Positions 45,463-57,030 of a stretch of 64,000 nucleotides of DNA are shown here, piece by piece. The stretch is from Gibbula magus (taxonomy: Eukaryota > Mollusca > Gastropoda > Trochida > Trochidae), in contig OW388299.1 of assembly GCA_936450465.1 (NCBI GenBank), forward strand, positions 43,535,548 to 43,599,547. The letters are read 5' to 3'. Position 1 is the stretch's first letter. The number at the start of each line of letters is the position of its first letter. The notes beneath the pieces were generated by a model. That model saw only the letters and a program-made list of their open reading frames with translations. It was not told the origin of the DNA and did not search any database. Both the position numbers and the translations under genes were made by a program.

Positions 45463-46285
45463 GTAAATGAAAAGTGTTCAGTTTAGCAAAACAGACACTA
45501 AGTTGCATGAGAAAATAATAATTGAGCACTTAATCGGAAAATATAGAAACACATATATTTTATTGGGACGGAAAATTTGATGACATTATTGTTTGGCAAT
45601 GTACAATTTATGTGACATTATTGTTTGATGAGTGTCATATTGTTTCCGAATTGGTCATCGACTAAACAATGTTTTTCGCCTTATTTATAGTTGGTAGTGT
45701 GGTGAATTTCCTATCATTCTCATTTTATTGTCATCCTCTGAATTCACATTGAAGGCAAAGAAAACAGAATTTTTAAAAACTCTGCGATAATTTAAAACAG
45801 AATATATTATCATTATTATTTCAGTTTTCACATTTGGTCCATATAACTTCATTGAATATGAGCCGTTATTCAAAAAGGCTTTCTTCCACCCTGCCTAATC
45901 AAGGTTATTAGCAATGTTACTACAAAACCCCTGATCGTCTAATGCTCTTTTGGCCCGTAATGCTAACAAAATAACCACCCAATGACGTCACTCAAAACTG
46001 AGCCATATTGGCAGTGCCCGGATGAAAATACCTATGAATGATCTTCAACTTTTAAATCATGACATTTCATTGGCTAAAAATGCATGCTATAAATAACGAT
46101 GAGTAACTTGTCGGTAAGCGTTGTGAAGCAAAGGCGTATTAGACAAGCAGGGGTGTGTAGTAGAACTGGCTAAAATACACTGATGGAGCAAATAGTTTGT
46201 TTCGGGTAAACTTTTTATTGTTATAATGCTCAACTGTTTGAGAGACATTCTAGAAGTTGGCGTAATTAAAGACAAGAATATTTTA
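45463..46285. other. Unassigned DNA
   Basis: No supported feature. Confidence 0.3.
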
Positions 46286-46540
46286 TGGGTGATAAACTTC
46301 TTTATTTTAAAATGGACAAGGATATTTTATAGATGATCAACTTCTTTGTTTTAAAATGGACAAGGATATTTTATGGATGATCAACTTCTTTATTTTAAAA
46401 TGGACAAGGATATTTTATGGATGATCAACTTCTTTATTTTAAAATGGACAAGGATCTTTTATGGACGATCAATTTTATTTTACAATGGCATTGTAAAATA
46501 AAGAAGTTGATCATCCATAAAATAGCCTTGTCTTTCTGTT
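46286..46540 (+). repeat. 44-bp tandem repeat (family G), five units, with an inverted unit
   Basis: Unit ATGGACAAGGATATTTTATG then GATGATCAACTTCTTTATTT and TAAA. The last direct unit is followed by an inverted unit (AAATAAAGAAGTTGATCATC at ~46495), giving a hairpin at the array end. Relatives of the unit occur at 1.83, 6.05, 16.62 and 47.35 kb. Confidence 0.9.
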
Positions 46541-46972
46541 ATAAAGTTGTCCTGTTAAAGTCATTATGTTTGCATACTTTTATTTCGAAAGGGTTCTCTT
46601 TGAGTAATTGCGGTTACTGTTTATCAACATTATTCATTTCTCATTCATCAGGTGACCTGGTGAGTGGTCTGTGATGTATCCATCATGCGTTGACAAGTTA
46701 ATTACATGTACTTCAAATATGGAAAATCAAATATTTGCTGTGAACGCCATTTATTGCAAAAATCCATGATCAACTTGCAACATTTTGGCAAATTGATATT
46801 TCTAAATCATTTTCGTATCAAGAATTCGTCAGTGAAGTTTGCTCGTTCTAAATAAATATTTGGACGGCGAAGTTGACAGGCTTACCTTTCCACGGTACAG
46901 CATTAAGGGTTGCGTTTGATTTAGCAACACGAGGGTCGAGCCAACGCATGCGCTTTGACGTTTCTAAAAGCA

Positions 46973-47251
46973 TGTTGGGGTTCAAAGCCGATTTCAAGAG
47001 TATTTCACATATATCTCGGCTGCTAGTATCATTGCGTGGGAGAAAACCCACAACACTACAGTGGCTTTGTATTACGGTGAAACCTGTAAGCATCGACTCG
47101 AACTAGTTAACCATGGGTGGTACTACGCTGAAATTCAGTCTAGCAATGTACCCAAATCTTACTGCATATAGAACAGTTTTCTACAACAGACATGTTGTCG
47201 AGCTTCTGCGGGGATTCAAATCCTGAACCCTTCATCCGAAAGCCGAATGCT
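46973..47251 (-). mobile_element. tRNA-derived SINE, family T, copy 5
   Basis: Minus-strand, diverged copy with GGTGAAACCTGTAAGCATCG, GGTACTACGCTGAAATTCAG and a recognisable box B complement (GGATTCAAATCC). Confidence 0.8.
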
Positions 47252-47261
47252 CTGTTTTGAA

Positions 47262-48102
47262 AAAAATATGCCATTGCAAAGTTCAAAAGTATAGATCCTT
47301 ATACCGCTTGAAAACAGTTCTATACTAAAATGTCGACACTCAGTAATAAAGAAGTTGTACATCTATAAATACATAATATCAGAAAGAATATGCATTTATA
47401 ATGAAATTAAACCTGACACTGTGTATTCCTTATTGTGGTAAAATGTCACCTTTTGTGAGAAGCTTAAGTTTGTTTGACAAATCAGTTTAATTGGGTACCT
47501 GGTGAAACGTGAATCACAGTCAGGCGGTAAAGTCAGATATGAATGCTCAGGAATCCATAAACATGGAAATTATATTATTTTCAACAAAGACATATATCAC
47601 AGACATTTATGACAGCTTTATTTTTACGGCTGGTGAATATAGATGTATATTATAATCAATAACCATAAAACATAACCATTTGGCTGCTGCAGTTATAATC
47701 CACCCATAAATCATGTTGAAATCGATCACGATGATTTGATTGTGCCAGAGATTAATGTAAAATTAAAAAATATAAATCTCCTGGCGCCAACAATCCTGGA
47801 AATATCGTGAAAGAATGGTTTGCGGTCAAATTTCTTCATCGAGATTAAAATTCTGTTATGGCGTTATGTACAAATCGACATGTTAGGAAATTCTGACAAT
47901 GTACATGTAATATTAAACTGTCTGCTTCGTTGTCGATAGGGTCACGTGCAGTGATGTGGAACAACCATTAATTGGAATTGGGAACTATCTTGAATATAAA
48001 TCGATACATTTTACAGAAACGCCTATGTCTATTTTGCAAAATTAAAAACCTAGACTAAGTGTCCTTTTCTTAAGAAATATTTTTCAAATGATGTATGTTC
48101 AT
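47262..48102. other. Unassigned DNA; one G-motif fragment
   Basis: AATAAAGAAGTTGTACATCT at ~47345 is a family G fragment. Nothing else supported. Confidence 0.35.
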
Positions 48103-48486
48103 TTAAAAGGGGCAGAAGCACGTTTTTTGCAAAATGTATTTTTTAAATTTTCCCATTTATAATGATAGTTTATGTCATTTATATATACTTAAGAGGGTAA
48201 AACATTTTATTACGCAAACCAATTATCGATAGTGGTAATAACGGTGTTGCGTATAAAGCAAAAATTGCATGGCGGCCATTTTATTGTGAACACATTTTAT
48301 TATTTCGAATGACAAAAATGATTCCCATGGCTTTACCGAACCATGTACACGCATTTTCAACTTGTGAAGTCATTTTTTAACTTGATTTTCTAAAGAGTGA
48401 AGGTTATTTTACTATTGATGACATTATTTTTCAAATACATTTATTCGACTTATTTCGTTATTTATAACGTGCTACTGTCCCTTTTA
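48103..48486 (+). mobile_element. Family A MITE, copy 10
   Basis: Starts TTAAAAGGGGCAGAAGCACG; the right end is degenerate (CTACTGTCCCTTTTA). 384 bp, longer because a short internal segment around CATTTTCAACTTG is duplicated. Confidence 0.85.
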
Positions 48487-48799
48487 CTTTGATCATCAAG
48501 GTGCGCAAAATAAAATGTTTATTCCTAATGCAGGATATTGACCATCCAAAAACACTCCATGATAACTTTTATGTATGTGATTCTAACACAAGCGATACAT
48601 GCTCCTAAGGTATCAAGGCAGAATATTTCCTCGTTAACTATAGTAAGAAGAAATACGTCTTTGATAATAAAAAAAACGGTACGGCCACATTAATAAAGTA
48701 TGATATAAAATGAATCAATAACAGCAACAACACCACGGAATTATAGAGAGTGGTCTATGTAAATCGCTGTTTACATTTTAATAACAAACATATCAACGG

Positions 48800-49150
48800 A
48801 TGTTAAATTTTTTTTTAAAATGAAATGTTAAATTTCCTAAACAATTATTTTTTATGATACTGTTCAACGACATATAAGACATATTCTGTTTGAAAATTAA
48901 TCAATGTGCTGCAGACATTTACAGCAATTTAAACATGGTAGGGCCATTTTGATGTCAATTTTCTTTATTACCCCGTATTTATTAAACAAAGATATTTTGA
49001 ATACAATTTAACCACAGTTACCAATTAATTCATTCAAACTACTGCAGATAAGTATTTTTGTATCGTGCTATAGTCAAATGCATCTGACTTCTTTTAAATA
49101 TTGAATTAATCGAAACCAACTGAGGTGAGTACTTTCTTTTGCCTGGCACC
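48800..49150 (+). mobile_element. MITE H1, copy e (left end eroded)
   Basis: It contains CGACATATAAGACATATTCT, AACTACTGCAGATAAGTAT and TATTGAATTAATCGAAACCA, ending TTTCTTTTGCCTGGCA. Confidence 0.75.
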
Positions 49151-49327
49151 TTTAAAGTGTTGTATGAAATGGAACATGTCCAAAAGAAATATTTTATTTA
49201 CATAATCTATATTGTTCCTGTCACAACACATACATGTTTTAATTGATAAAATAAGTCAATATCCAAAGGATATGACAACATTAGTAAATACTTTCTGACA
49301 TTTCTTTACGAGAAAAAAGATATTGGT

Positions 49328-49545
49328 ATTTAGCAATCATGGTAGGGGTCATGGTGGTGTAAAATTTCATTTCTTAGCCCTGTCTTCATTAAAAAGATAA
49401 AGATAAAATCAAACCACAGTCATCAATCAATTCATTCAAACGGCAGATAACAATTATTGTATCGTGTCATATTCCAAATTAATCTCATTTCTTTAAAATA
49501 TTGAATCAATAGAAAACAAGTTCTTTCACTCGTTAGTTTATGTAT
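49328..49545 (+). mobile_element. MITE H1, copy f (partial)
   Basis: GGTAGGGGTCATGGTGGTGT, TATTGTATCGTGTCATA and AATATTGAATCAATAGAAAA follow the H1 order; the ends are decayed. Confidence 0.65.
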
Positions 49546-49690
49546 TATCGATACGTTTATTAGACTAAATGCCTGCACATACACACGTAAATGAACTTCA
49601 CGGATGAATAATGTTCTTTAATACTTATTTATTACAATTCATTTCAAACTTTTCATGATGTGTAATATTTATTACACTTAAAAGGAGGGT

Positions 49691-49905
49691 TCTATCGCTG
49701 ATCTGAGCATGTCAGGTCACGTCAGGTGACCTTCACAATGAACTTTCACATTTAATAAGTTCAGCCAATCAAAGGCCTTCCTAGACAATTGAATATGGTA
49801 TGTCAACTCAAGCTTTTCTAGCCTTGTTGCTGATTGGCTGGAGTGAGTGTGGTGTAAAGGTCATCTGACATGACCTCCACGGTACAGCGTTCAGATCAGA
49901 AACGC
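49691..49905. mobile_element. MITE M: ~215-bp inverted-repeat element
   Basis: Left GCTGATCTGAGCATGTCAGG and GGTGACCTTCACA are mirrored by TGTAAAGGTCATCTGACATG and GTTCAGATCAG at the right. Both arms also contain AGCCAATCA in opposite orientation. Confidence 0.75.
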
Positions 49906-50873
49906 AGCGAGGTACTAGTGTTACGTTCGATCTGATTTAAATGAGATTGCGCCAATAAGTGTGCGAGTTCCCGCAGTTCATCATATGTCAAGCCATAAAA
50001 CAAAAACACATGACGTCACTGAAAAGGGCTGTCACACTTGCTTTCCAGCGAAAAGCTACGTGAAATGCGTAATCAAGACAGTTCATCACGCGTTGCATGA
50101 AGTTAATACAAAGCTTATGTACATTTGTACATTTACATGAAAAAAAACCCCATTGTTTTCAGTGTACAACACAACACTCGTTACGTGAAACCGTATGACG
50201 CTGAAACTTAATTAATAACGTTAGCAATATAAAATACTTATTGTATAATACAATAACTGTCAAATTATGGCTTACTGTTATTACGATTTATAATGGAATA
50301 AAAATGAACACAAATTAAAATTTAATAACGTCTACATGTATGTACATCTATCAGAGGATATTGCGCATTCTCTGTTATCGCTAAGAAACCTGCAATTTGT
50401 AAGTACACGCTTGCACAACTTAACCATGCATCTATGACAGAAAATCATTTTCAGAAATAATAAAACCTGTAATTGGGACAGAAGTTATGTTTAATACTCC
50501 ATATTTATGCTCTTAGGGGATTGTGTGTGTTCCATCAGTCGCCACTATGCAATCACTGTTTTTCATCGCAATGACCAGTGTTCCTAACTTCCTAACATAT
50601 TTATTGATTTTAGCTCGCTTACATGCATAAAAATGGCATCAATCAAGGGTTGTAAGGTTGTTTATTTATGAATTGATGCACTGACACTAAACTTCAAACA
50701 CACTTATCAATCAAATTATGTACAGCAGATAGGATCTGAAAGCATTTCATTCTATTTTTGGCTTCTACCTATATCATGTTCGGATATTGATAAATTCCAG
50801 GATTTTGACCTGTATGTACTACCGTACTCTTTATCACAGTTTGTCTGTATTATGGGTTTATTATTTCTATATA
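49906..50873. other. Unassigned DNA
   Basis: No supported feature. Confidence 0.3.
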
Positions 50874-51236
50874 TTAAAGGGGTTGAGTACGTTTTTTTGC
50901 AAATTTGATTTTTTGCAAATTTTCCATTTATAATGATAGTTTAGGACATTCATATCAACTTTAGAGCGTAAAACATCCTATTACACAAACCAATTATATG
51001 TAGTGGTAATAACGGTTTTGCTTATAAAGCAAAAATTGCATGACGGCCATTTTTATGTGTACACATTTTATTATTTCGAATGACAAAAACGATTCCAATG
51101 GCTTCACCGAACCATGTACAGTCATTTTTTAACTAGATTTTCCAAAGAGAGAAGGACGTTTTACTATTGGTGACATTATTTTTCAAATACATTTCATCGA
51201 CGTATTTGAGCGAAAAACGTGCTACTGCCCCTTTAA
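50874..51236 (+). mobile_element. Family A MITE, copy 11
   Basis: Starts TTAAAGGGGTTGAGTACG, ends ACGTGCTACTGCCCCTTTAA; TTAA at both ends; 363 bp. Confidence 0.9.
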
Positions 51237-51895
51237 GGTTGCATAAAAAAGTTAATTTTGTTTCTCTGGTAATTTTTTTTATAAAAGTGACGAGAGCGGT
51301 AGGACTTTTATTTTTAGTTGGCAAAAATAATGACTCCGGGAGAGCACATTTTATTTTTCAATCAAAATAAAGCTTGGAAGTGGTAGAAATATACAAACGG
51401 AAGCATATCCGTTCCAACAGACCCATTTATTTTGTGAACAAATGGATTTGTATGCGACAAATGTTTAATTTAATGTTTTAAAAGGACAATACAAAGCTGT
51501 AACGAGTACAAATAAAAGTGATGCACCACTTATATATATAGCTTAAACAAAACTGTCTGCCTGTCTGATTTTACGTTTGGCTCTTTGCACAATTTTACCT
51601 CCCAATCGTTTGCCGAGTTTTTCGTACACTGCCTCATACATCGCCAGGCATTTACTATAAACGTATTATGTTAAATTGCCAACACTATCATTACATAACT
51701 TTAATGTTGATAATCTTAAAAATAAAAATGTGCAAGACGAAAATAAGAGTTTAAGTCATTATCGTAATGAAGGCTATGTAGAAAATGAATTACATGTTCT
51801 TTTCACCTGTAATTATTATGAATCTTTAAGAAACAGATAGTGTGCACAAAGATGAACAAGATTGATATGTTGTTTTCGTCTTCTAGTCAGTTATC
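51237..51895. other. Unassigned DNA
   Basis: No supported feature. Confidence 0.3.
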
Positions 51896-52018
51896 CTCAT
51901 CATCATCATCATAATCATCATCATCATCATCATCATCATCATAATCATCATCATAATCATCATCATAATCATCATCATCATAATCATCATCATAATCACC
52001 ATCATCATCATCATCATC
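51896..52018. repeat. (ATC)n microsatellite with ATA interruptions
   Basis: CATCATCATAAT-type trinucleotide repeat. The histidine-rich frame here is an artefact. Confidence 0.97.
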
Positions 52019-52548
52019 GAGCTACAATAGCAAGAAGAGTTTTAGTATCATCAATTAAATCATTGTTTAAAGCGTTGTAGAACGTCTTCTTACTGAAATA
52101 AATTGCTCTCACAAAAATATATATAAGTGTTACTAATGGCTATTTTATACTTCTATATCAATAAAAAGAGTTCTAAATCGAATGTACATGATTGGGTTAA
52201 GTCATGCGAACCTTTTTCCCATCGAGTGGTCATTTTAATGTGTTCACAATAAAATGGCCACTCGAAGGTAGTTCCAGTGGTCTGACTGATGTAGCGATAC
52301 CTAAACACCCAATAGAGATTTTAATGGTTCAATGATGGCATGGTAAACCATCTTGCTGTCTGAACTCGCAAATTTCCATGAGACCTACAAATCTACCTCT
52401 CACACTGAAGAGTTCCACACCAACGCTTTATACGTCGCACCATTTTCTTCGAATACGGATAGCTGTTTTCTAACGATAAGGCTTATCTGGTTGTGTAATT
52501 AGATGTTTTAACCATTAATGTACCAATAAAGTGTATAAACTTTATTAT

Positions 52549-53196
52549 CAACCTACTAGCCATATAACGTGATACTTGAAACGACCTTTCTAAACCGTAT
52601 CACCCGGTACGAGAGACATACAACATTGTGTGTCCCTCCAGGAGGGTTTACATATACAGTTGTAGACCCTGTTAGAAGGAATTATAATGATTGTAAACCC
52701 TGACATATTTGCTAAGATGGCGGCTTGAAAGTAAAGATCTAAAGAAACTAACTTAGACTCATTTTGAAAAAGTTCTTAAATTTACGACAGAATATGAACA
52801 GCAAATGTTTTGAAGAAAGTGCGTCTCGAACCCGTATCCACTATCACCTGTAGTATGTGAGCTACCGCTTTAGTCTACTGCGGCAAGGAGGCAGATGAGA
52901 TTCTACGGTACAAAAGCAACTTATATAGCGCGGCTGTTAACAGGCTGATTTTAGGTTCCAAACAAGGATTTTATGAACGAATCTTTTTTCCAGGGATCCT
53001 CAATATAACGCGATAACAATTAAAAAGCCTGTTTTACACTTAAAAACGGTTGATAATATGGAGAAACTATTCTACCTCGGATATGGTAAGGTTGTAGACC
53101 CTGATAGTCAGGAAAAAACATCGGTTCGCATCCTCGTGTTTTTCCTTCCTATCAGGGTCCACAACCCTACCATATCCTCGGTATCATGGTTTCTCC
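52549..53196. mobile_element. Insertion W inside family B, with tRNA-like and hairpin parts
   Basis: 648 bp between the two B parts, with TTAT on both sides as a possible 4-bp duplication. On the minus strand 52815-52885 resembles a decayed tRNA (GGGTTCGAGAC box B, GCGGTAGCTCA near box A). The right end is a long hairpin. AAGATGGCGGC (YY1 consensus) lies at ~52714. The class is unclear. Confidence 0.55.
53060..53196. repeat. 137-bp near-perfect hairpin at the end of W
   Basis: GGAGAAAC, CCTCGGATATGGTAAGG and GACCCTGATAG are answered by CTATCAGGGTC, CCCTACCATATCCTCGG and GTTTCTCC, with a loop near 53120. It could be an inverted duplication or a precursor-like hairpin RNA; no evidence of expression. 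Confidence 0.85.
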
Positions 53197-53257
53197 TTAT
53201 AATAATGGCCAATTTAAGAAAACATAATATGCAAAAAACATGCTTCAGCGCCTTTAA

Positions 53258-53935
53258 TAAAGTACTAATGCGTACAGGGACTTCACGGCTGACTGCTAGG
53301 ATATAACAATCCAGCAAATTTCTTTAAACTAACGATAAACAATAGTTATTGGCTCTGTACCTCATCAGGTTTTCAACTGAACCGAGCAGCCGATTATGAA
53401 TTTATCTATCAACGTGTATGTACCTTATTTTGTCATGAAATATAATTATTTGCTTTGTGAATATATGTACCTCATTTTGTCATGAAATGTAACTATCTTG
53501 TTATTTGCCTGTACCACAAAATAAGTAAAAAAAAGAAGTTTTAATTAAAATCAGGCTTTAAATGATACGCTGCATAGGGTTGAAAATTAAATGTTCCCAG
53601 CAATATTTGTAAGGGGGTTAATTTTTTTTATAAATGATAAACAATGATCCACATTGGGCATGGCGTTTGTACACAAGATTCGGCTCTCTATGGATTTATT
53701 TTATCTGCAGAAAAGATGAAAATCATTTAGGTTATGGCCCCTGGGACACCTCTAAGAGGATACATATATATAGTCACCACATCTACAATTTCAGGCCTGA
53801 TGAGCTAAAACTGGAAACACTTACCTTCATCTAGAACATTATGATGTCAAACAATACATCACAACCATTGTCATCAGATCATCTGTCATGACATTTGATT
53901 TAAATTTTAAAACGATTTAAAAATTAAATTATACT
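53258..53935. other. Unassigned DNA
   Basis: A 66-codon plus-strand frame at 53634-53834 is unrecognised. Nothing else supported. Confidence 0.3.
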
Positions 53936-53939
53936 GTGG

Positions 53940-54561
53940 TCAAACCCTACTTTCTAGAACATGGTGTTGGCAACACCTTTCTTCTAGAACTTGGCGATGA
54001 CAACAGCTTTCTTCTAGAACATGGTGATGACAACACCTTTCTTCTAGAACATGGCGATGACAACACCTTTCTTCTAGAACATGGTGATGAAAACACCTTT
54101 CTTCTAGAACATGATGATGACAACACCTTTCTTTTAGAACATGTTGATGATAACACCTTTCTTCTAGAACATGATGATGATAACACCTTTCTTCTGGAAC
54201 ATGATGATGATAACACCTTTCTTCTAGAACATGATGATGACAACACCTTTCTTCTAGTACATGATGATGACAACACCTTTCTTCTAGAACATGTTGATGA
54301 TAACACCTTTCTTCTAGAGCATGATGATGATAACACCTTTCTTCTAGAACATGATGATGATAACACCTTTCTTCTAGAACAACATGATGATAAGACCTTT
54401 CTTCTAGAACATGTTGACAACACCTACCTTGATGAACATTGTGATGACAACACCTTTCTTCTAGAACATGATGATTATAACACATTTCTTCTAGAACATG
54501 ATGATGATAACACGTTTCTTCCAGCACATGTTGACAACACCTACCTTGATGAACATGATGA
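53940..54561 (+). repeat. 30-bp minisatellite, array 1, about 20 units
   Basis: Unit ACACCTTTCTTCTAGAACAT then GATGATGATA, almost strictly 30 bp. The period, a multiple of three, leaves three frames open (the plus frame reads DDNTFLLEHG repeats over 230 codons, opening at a GTG). Frames are open on both strands, so coding is unlikely. Each unit holds TTCTAGAA, an inverted pair of heat-shock-element half sites. Confidence 0.95.
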
Positions 54562-54809
54562 CAGACAATACAACTTTCCGCATAATTCCCATTGTTCACT
54601 TATGTCCAGATCAAATGAGTTTACCTGATGTAACATTTGTAACTACATTCTACTCTCCGCGTTGCCTGATTGGCAACCGATTAATAGATTGAACCAGTTA
54701 CAAATCTATTAGGAACTTCTCCAAAAACTTGTTAGAAATTAACATCAAAAATGACATTCTACGCAAATAAAATGTTGCTTGGTAATTGCAGAATGAGTTT
54801 ATTTAAACT
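54562..54809 (+). repeat. Unique flank of the 30-bp array, duplicated at 63.75 kb
   Basis: 248 bases from CAGACAATACAACT to GAGTTTATTTAAACT match 63753-64000 with 7 differences counted by eye (about 97% identity) and no gaps. Confidence 0.95.
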
Positions 54810-55307
54810 CGATCTGTTATTAATAAATGTTAGTTTCATATTGTCGAACAGGTTGTAACACAACTGTATTCAGATTAATCTGTCAGGAGGCTTGGGGACA
54901 AACATGACCCACTTCAATGACATTGAGATAATTGCATTGAAATGTATTTATAATATGATAAATCACAGTTTTAGCGTGACATGTCAATAAGGCGTATTTG
55001 TCGATGATTAGAGAAATATCTTGCGTAACTAGCATACGAGGATTGCATAATCATGCCCATTGTGTAATCTATTTAAATTTGTTGGCAGTGCCAAACTTCA
55101 ATAAACTTTCCATGCTAATGGAAAATCGTTTTTTTGTACTTGTGTTTCATTTAGTTTTGTAAATATGTCAGTCGATGGCAATGGTATGGCTTTGTCGATC
55201 CTGAATGTGGATTTGTGAGGACTATCTGTTTCTGTTATAGTCCAATGGTTGCAGGCACGGAAAAGCTTTGAACTACAGCAAGGTAGGAAACATTAGCTTC
55301 CCATGCA
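54810..55307. other. Unassigned; may continue the duplicated flank
   Basis: The match to the 63.75-kb copy runs to the window end, so how far it continues here is unknown. No gene seen. Confidence 0.4.
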
Positions 55308-55316
55308 CTACATTAG

Positions 55317-55875
55317 GCTTCTCCTCCCACAGAGGTTACTCCCTTCAGATTTCCGATCCTACCCTCTGTTCTAGGAGGCCTGAATTTCTCGGTTTCAACA
55401 AAATTCCCTACCGGAGGAAAGGGGAACCTCATACTGTATCCCTGCTTCTTAATGAATGAAAACTCATCTTTGAGCGGCTATATCGACCGAGTGACGTCAA
55501 AGTTCTAAGCATTTGACTCTTAAGGGTCTTGCTCATTAGCATATGTCCTTCGCATATGTCTGATGTAAATGGCACAAATGAACCGTTTTGGTATTTGTCT
55601 TCGATTTGGTCTTCTTTATTTATTAGCAAGTTTATGATCAATTGTTTTCACAAAATCAAAAAGCTTATTTCGAGGAAAACGTTACGTCTTACGTTTATTT
55701 TTTTAATGACGTGTCATTGGCAAATATCACTTTTGCAACGGCGTCGCCGATTGCACAATTATAGATTCAATTGCAACCAATAAGAACACTCCATTTCTGC
55801 CCTCGGATTCAGGCGATGTCGAACAGAGGTTAGGATCGAAAATCTGCAGGGAGTAACCTCTGCGGGAAGAGAATG
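55317..55875 (+). mobile_element. MITE family E, copy 1
   Basis: Inverted arms of ~75 bp: left CTCCCACAGAGGTTACTCCC, TCCGATCCTACCCTCTGTTC and CCTGAATTTCTCGG; right GGATTCAGG, GAACAGAGGTTAGGATCG and GGGAGTAACCTCTGCGGGAA. Flanks CTACATTAG and CTCTATTAG are a possible decayed 9-bp duplication. No transposase. Confidence 0.85.
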
Positions 55876-56084
55876 CTCTATTAGCGATGTCTGAGTTTCT
55901 CTTTGCGCGGCAAGCTGTACATTTTATCCAATTTACGAAATAACGGATCACAAATATCCAGGCCGGTCACTAAATGTGAAACAGATGCATTTATACAATA
56001 TTGTATAGACATCAAGTAGTAAGGTGAGTTTTCAGCTAATAACGATCGAAATAAGTTCAGTGTTGCATCAATACAAATTGCGTT
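55876..56084. other. Unassigned short spacer
   Basis: No supported feature. Confidence 0.3.
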
Positions 56085-56395
56085 ACCAGTAAATACCAGT
56101 AAATACCAGAGAATACCAGTAAATACCAGTGAATACCAGTAAATACCAGTGAATACCAGTAAATACCAGAGAATACCAATGAATATTAGTAAGTACCAGT
56201 GAATACCAGCGAATACCAGTGAATACCAGTAAATACCAGAGAATACCAGTAAATACCAGAGAATACCAGTAAATACCAGAGAATACCAGTAAATACCAGT
56301 GAATACCAGTAAATACCAGTGAATACCAGAGAATACCAATGAATATTAGTAAGTACCAGTGAATACCAGCGAATACCAGCGAATACTAGTGAAGT
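56085..56395 (+). repeat. 10-bp minisatellite (AATACCAGTG/A) with a 160-bp higher-order repeat
   Basis: About 30 units. A marker block GAATACCAATGAATATTAGT recurs at ~56172 and ~56332, 160 bp apart. The open minus-strand frame (YWYSLVFTGI repeats) is an artefact. Confidence 0.95.
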
Positions 56396-56479
56396 ACAAT
56401 TCTAATTAAAAAACTTGATCTCCTTTCCAGTGTTGTTATGATATTGTATTGTGTAGTGAAATATAGCCATATACATGTA

Positions 56480-57030
56480 TACAATGTAAATAATGAAACC
56501 AGACAATAGCATGGGGACCTTGAACATCCTAAAGCATGTTATATTCAATCAAGAGATCCCATGGCACTATATATTGGATAGATGTATTACAGAATTTGTA
56601 TATGCATTGTAAATACCAAAACCCAAAGGAATCAGCCAAACGCTTGTTATATTTAATCTCTACTTTGCACAGCTCTGCATATTGATAACATGTTAAGATG
56701 ACATGCAGTGTAAATAACAAAACTAGACAGTGCATCGAAACATTTAACAACCAACGCATGTTATATTTAATCAAGAGATTGCACATCACTGTATATTGGT
56801 AAAAAAAATACAGATCTACACCGTGTAAATGGCAAAACCAGACAATTGAATCGAAACACTTAACAACCCAACGCATGTTATATTTAAAAGTTTGCACTGC
56901 ATATTAGTAAAATATAACACAGATGCAGTGTAAATAACGAAACCAGACAATGGCATTGAAAGCCACACCAACCTCATGCTTTATTTGATCAAGGATTCGC
57001 ACGGCACCGTGAATGGTGAGGAGTTTACAG
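56480..57030 (+). repeat. ~110-bp tandem repeat, five units
   Basis: GCATGTTATATTTAATCAAG and variants start at about 56534, 56641, 56756, 56873 and 56975. Units share GCAGTGTAAATAACAAAACC, GACAATGGCATCGAAAC and TTAACAACCCAACGC. Confidence 0.88.

Larger units (their letters stand above)
52067..53257 (-). mobile_element. Family B MITE, copy 5, split by insertion W
   Basis: The left part (52067-52548) starts TTAAAGCGTTGTAGAACG and carries GTAGCGATACCTAAACACCC and ACCTCTCACACTGAAGAG. The right part (53201-53257) AATAATGGCCAATTTAAG to CAGCGCCTTTAA supplies the missing terminus. The central inverted repeat CGAGTGGTCATTTTAATG / AAAATGGCCACTCG is complete. Confidence 0.8.

Noticed and set aside
52810..52890. 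tRNA gene on the minus strand
   Set aside because: Box B is recognisable but the arms do not pair and box A is poor; treated as a decayed tRNA-derived part of insertion W.
53936..54628. 230-codon plus-strand frame of DDNTFLLEHG repeats, plus two long minus-strand frames
   Set aside because: The 30-bp unit is a multiple of three, so any stop-free unit keeps frames open; frames are open on both strands and the plus frame opens at a GTG with no ATG. A second array breaks the same frame.
56085..56395. Tyr/Trp/Phe-rich repeat protein on the minus strand
   Set aside because: Artefact of the 10-bp repeat (30-bp super-period).
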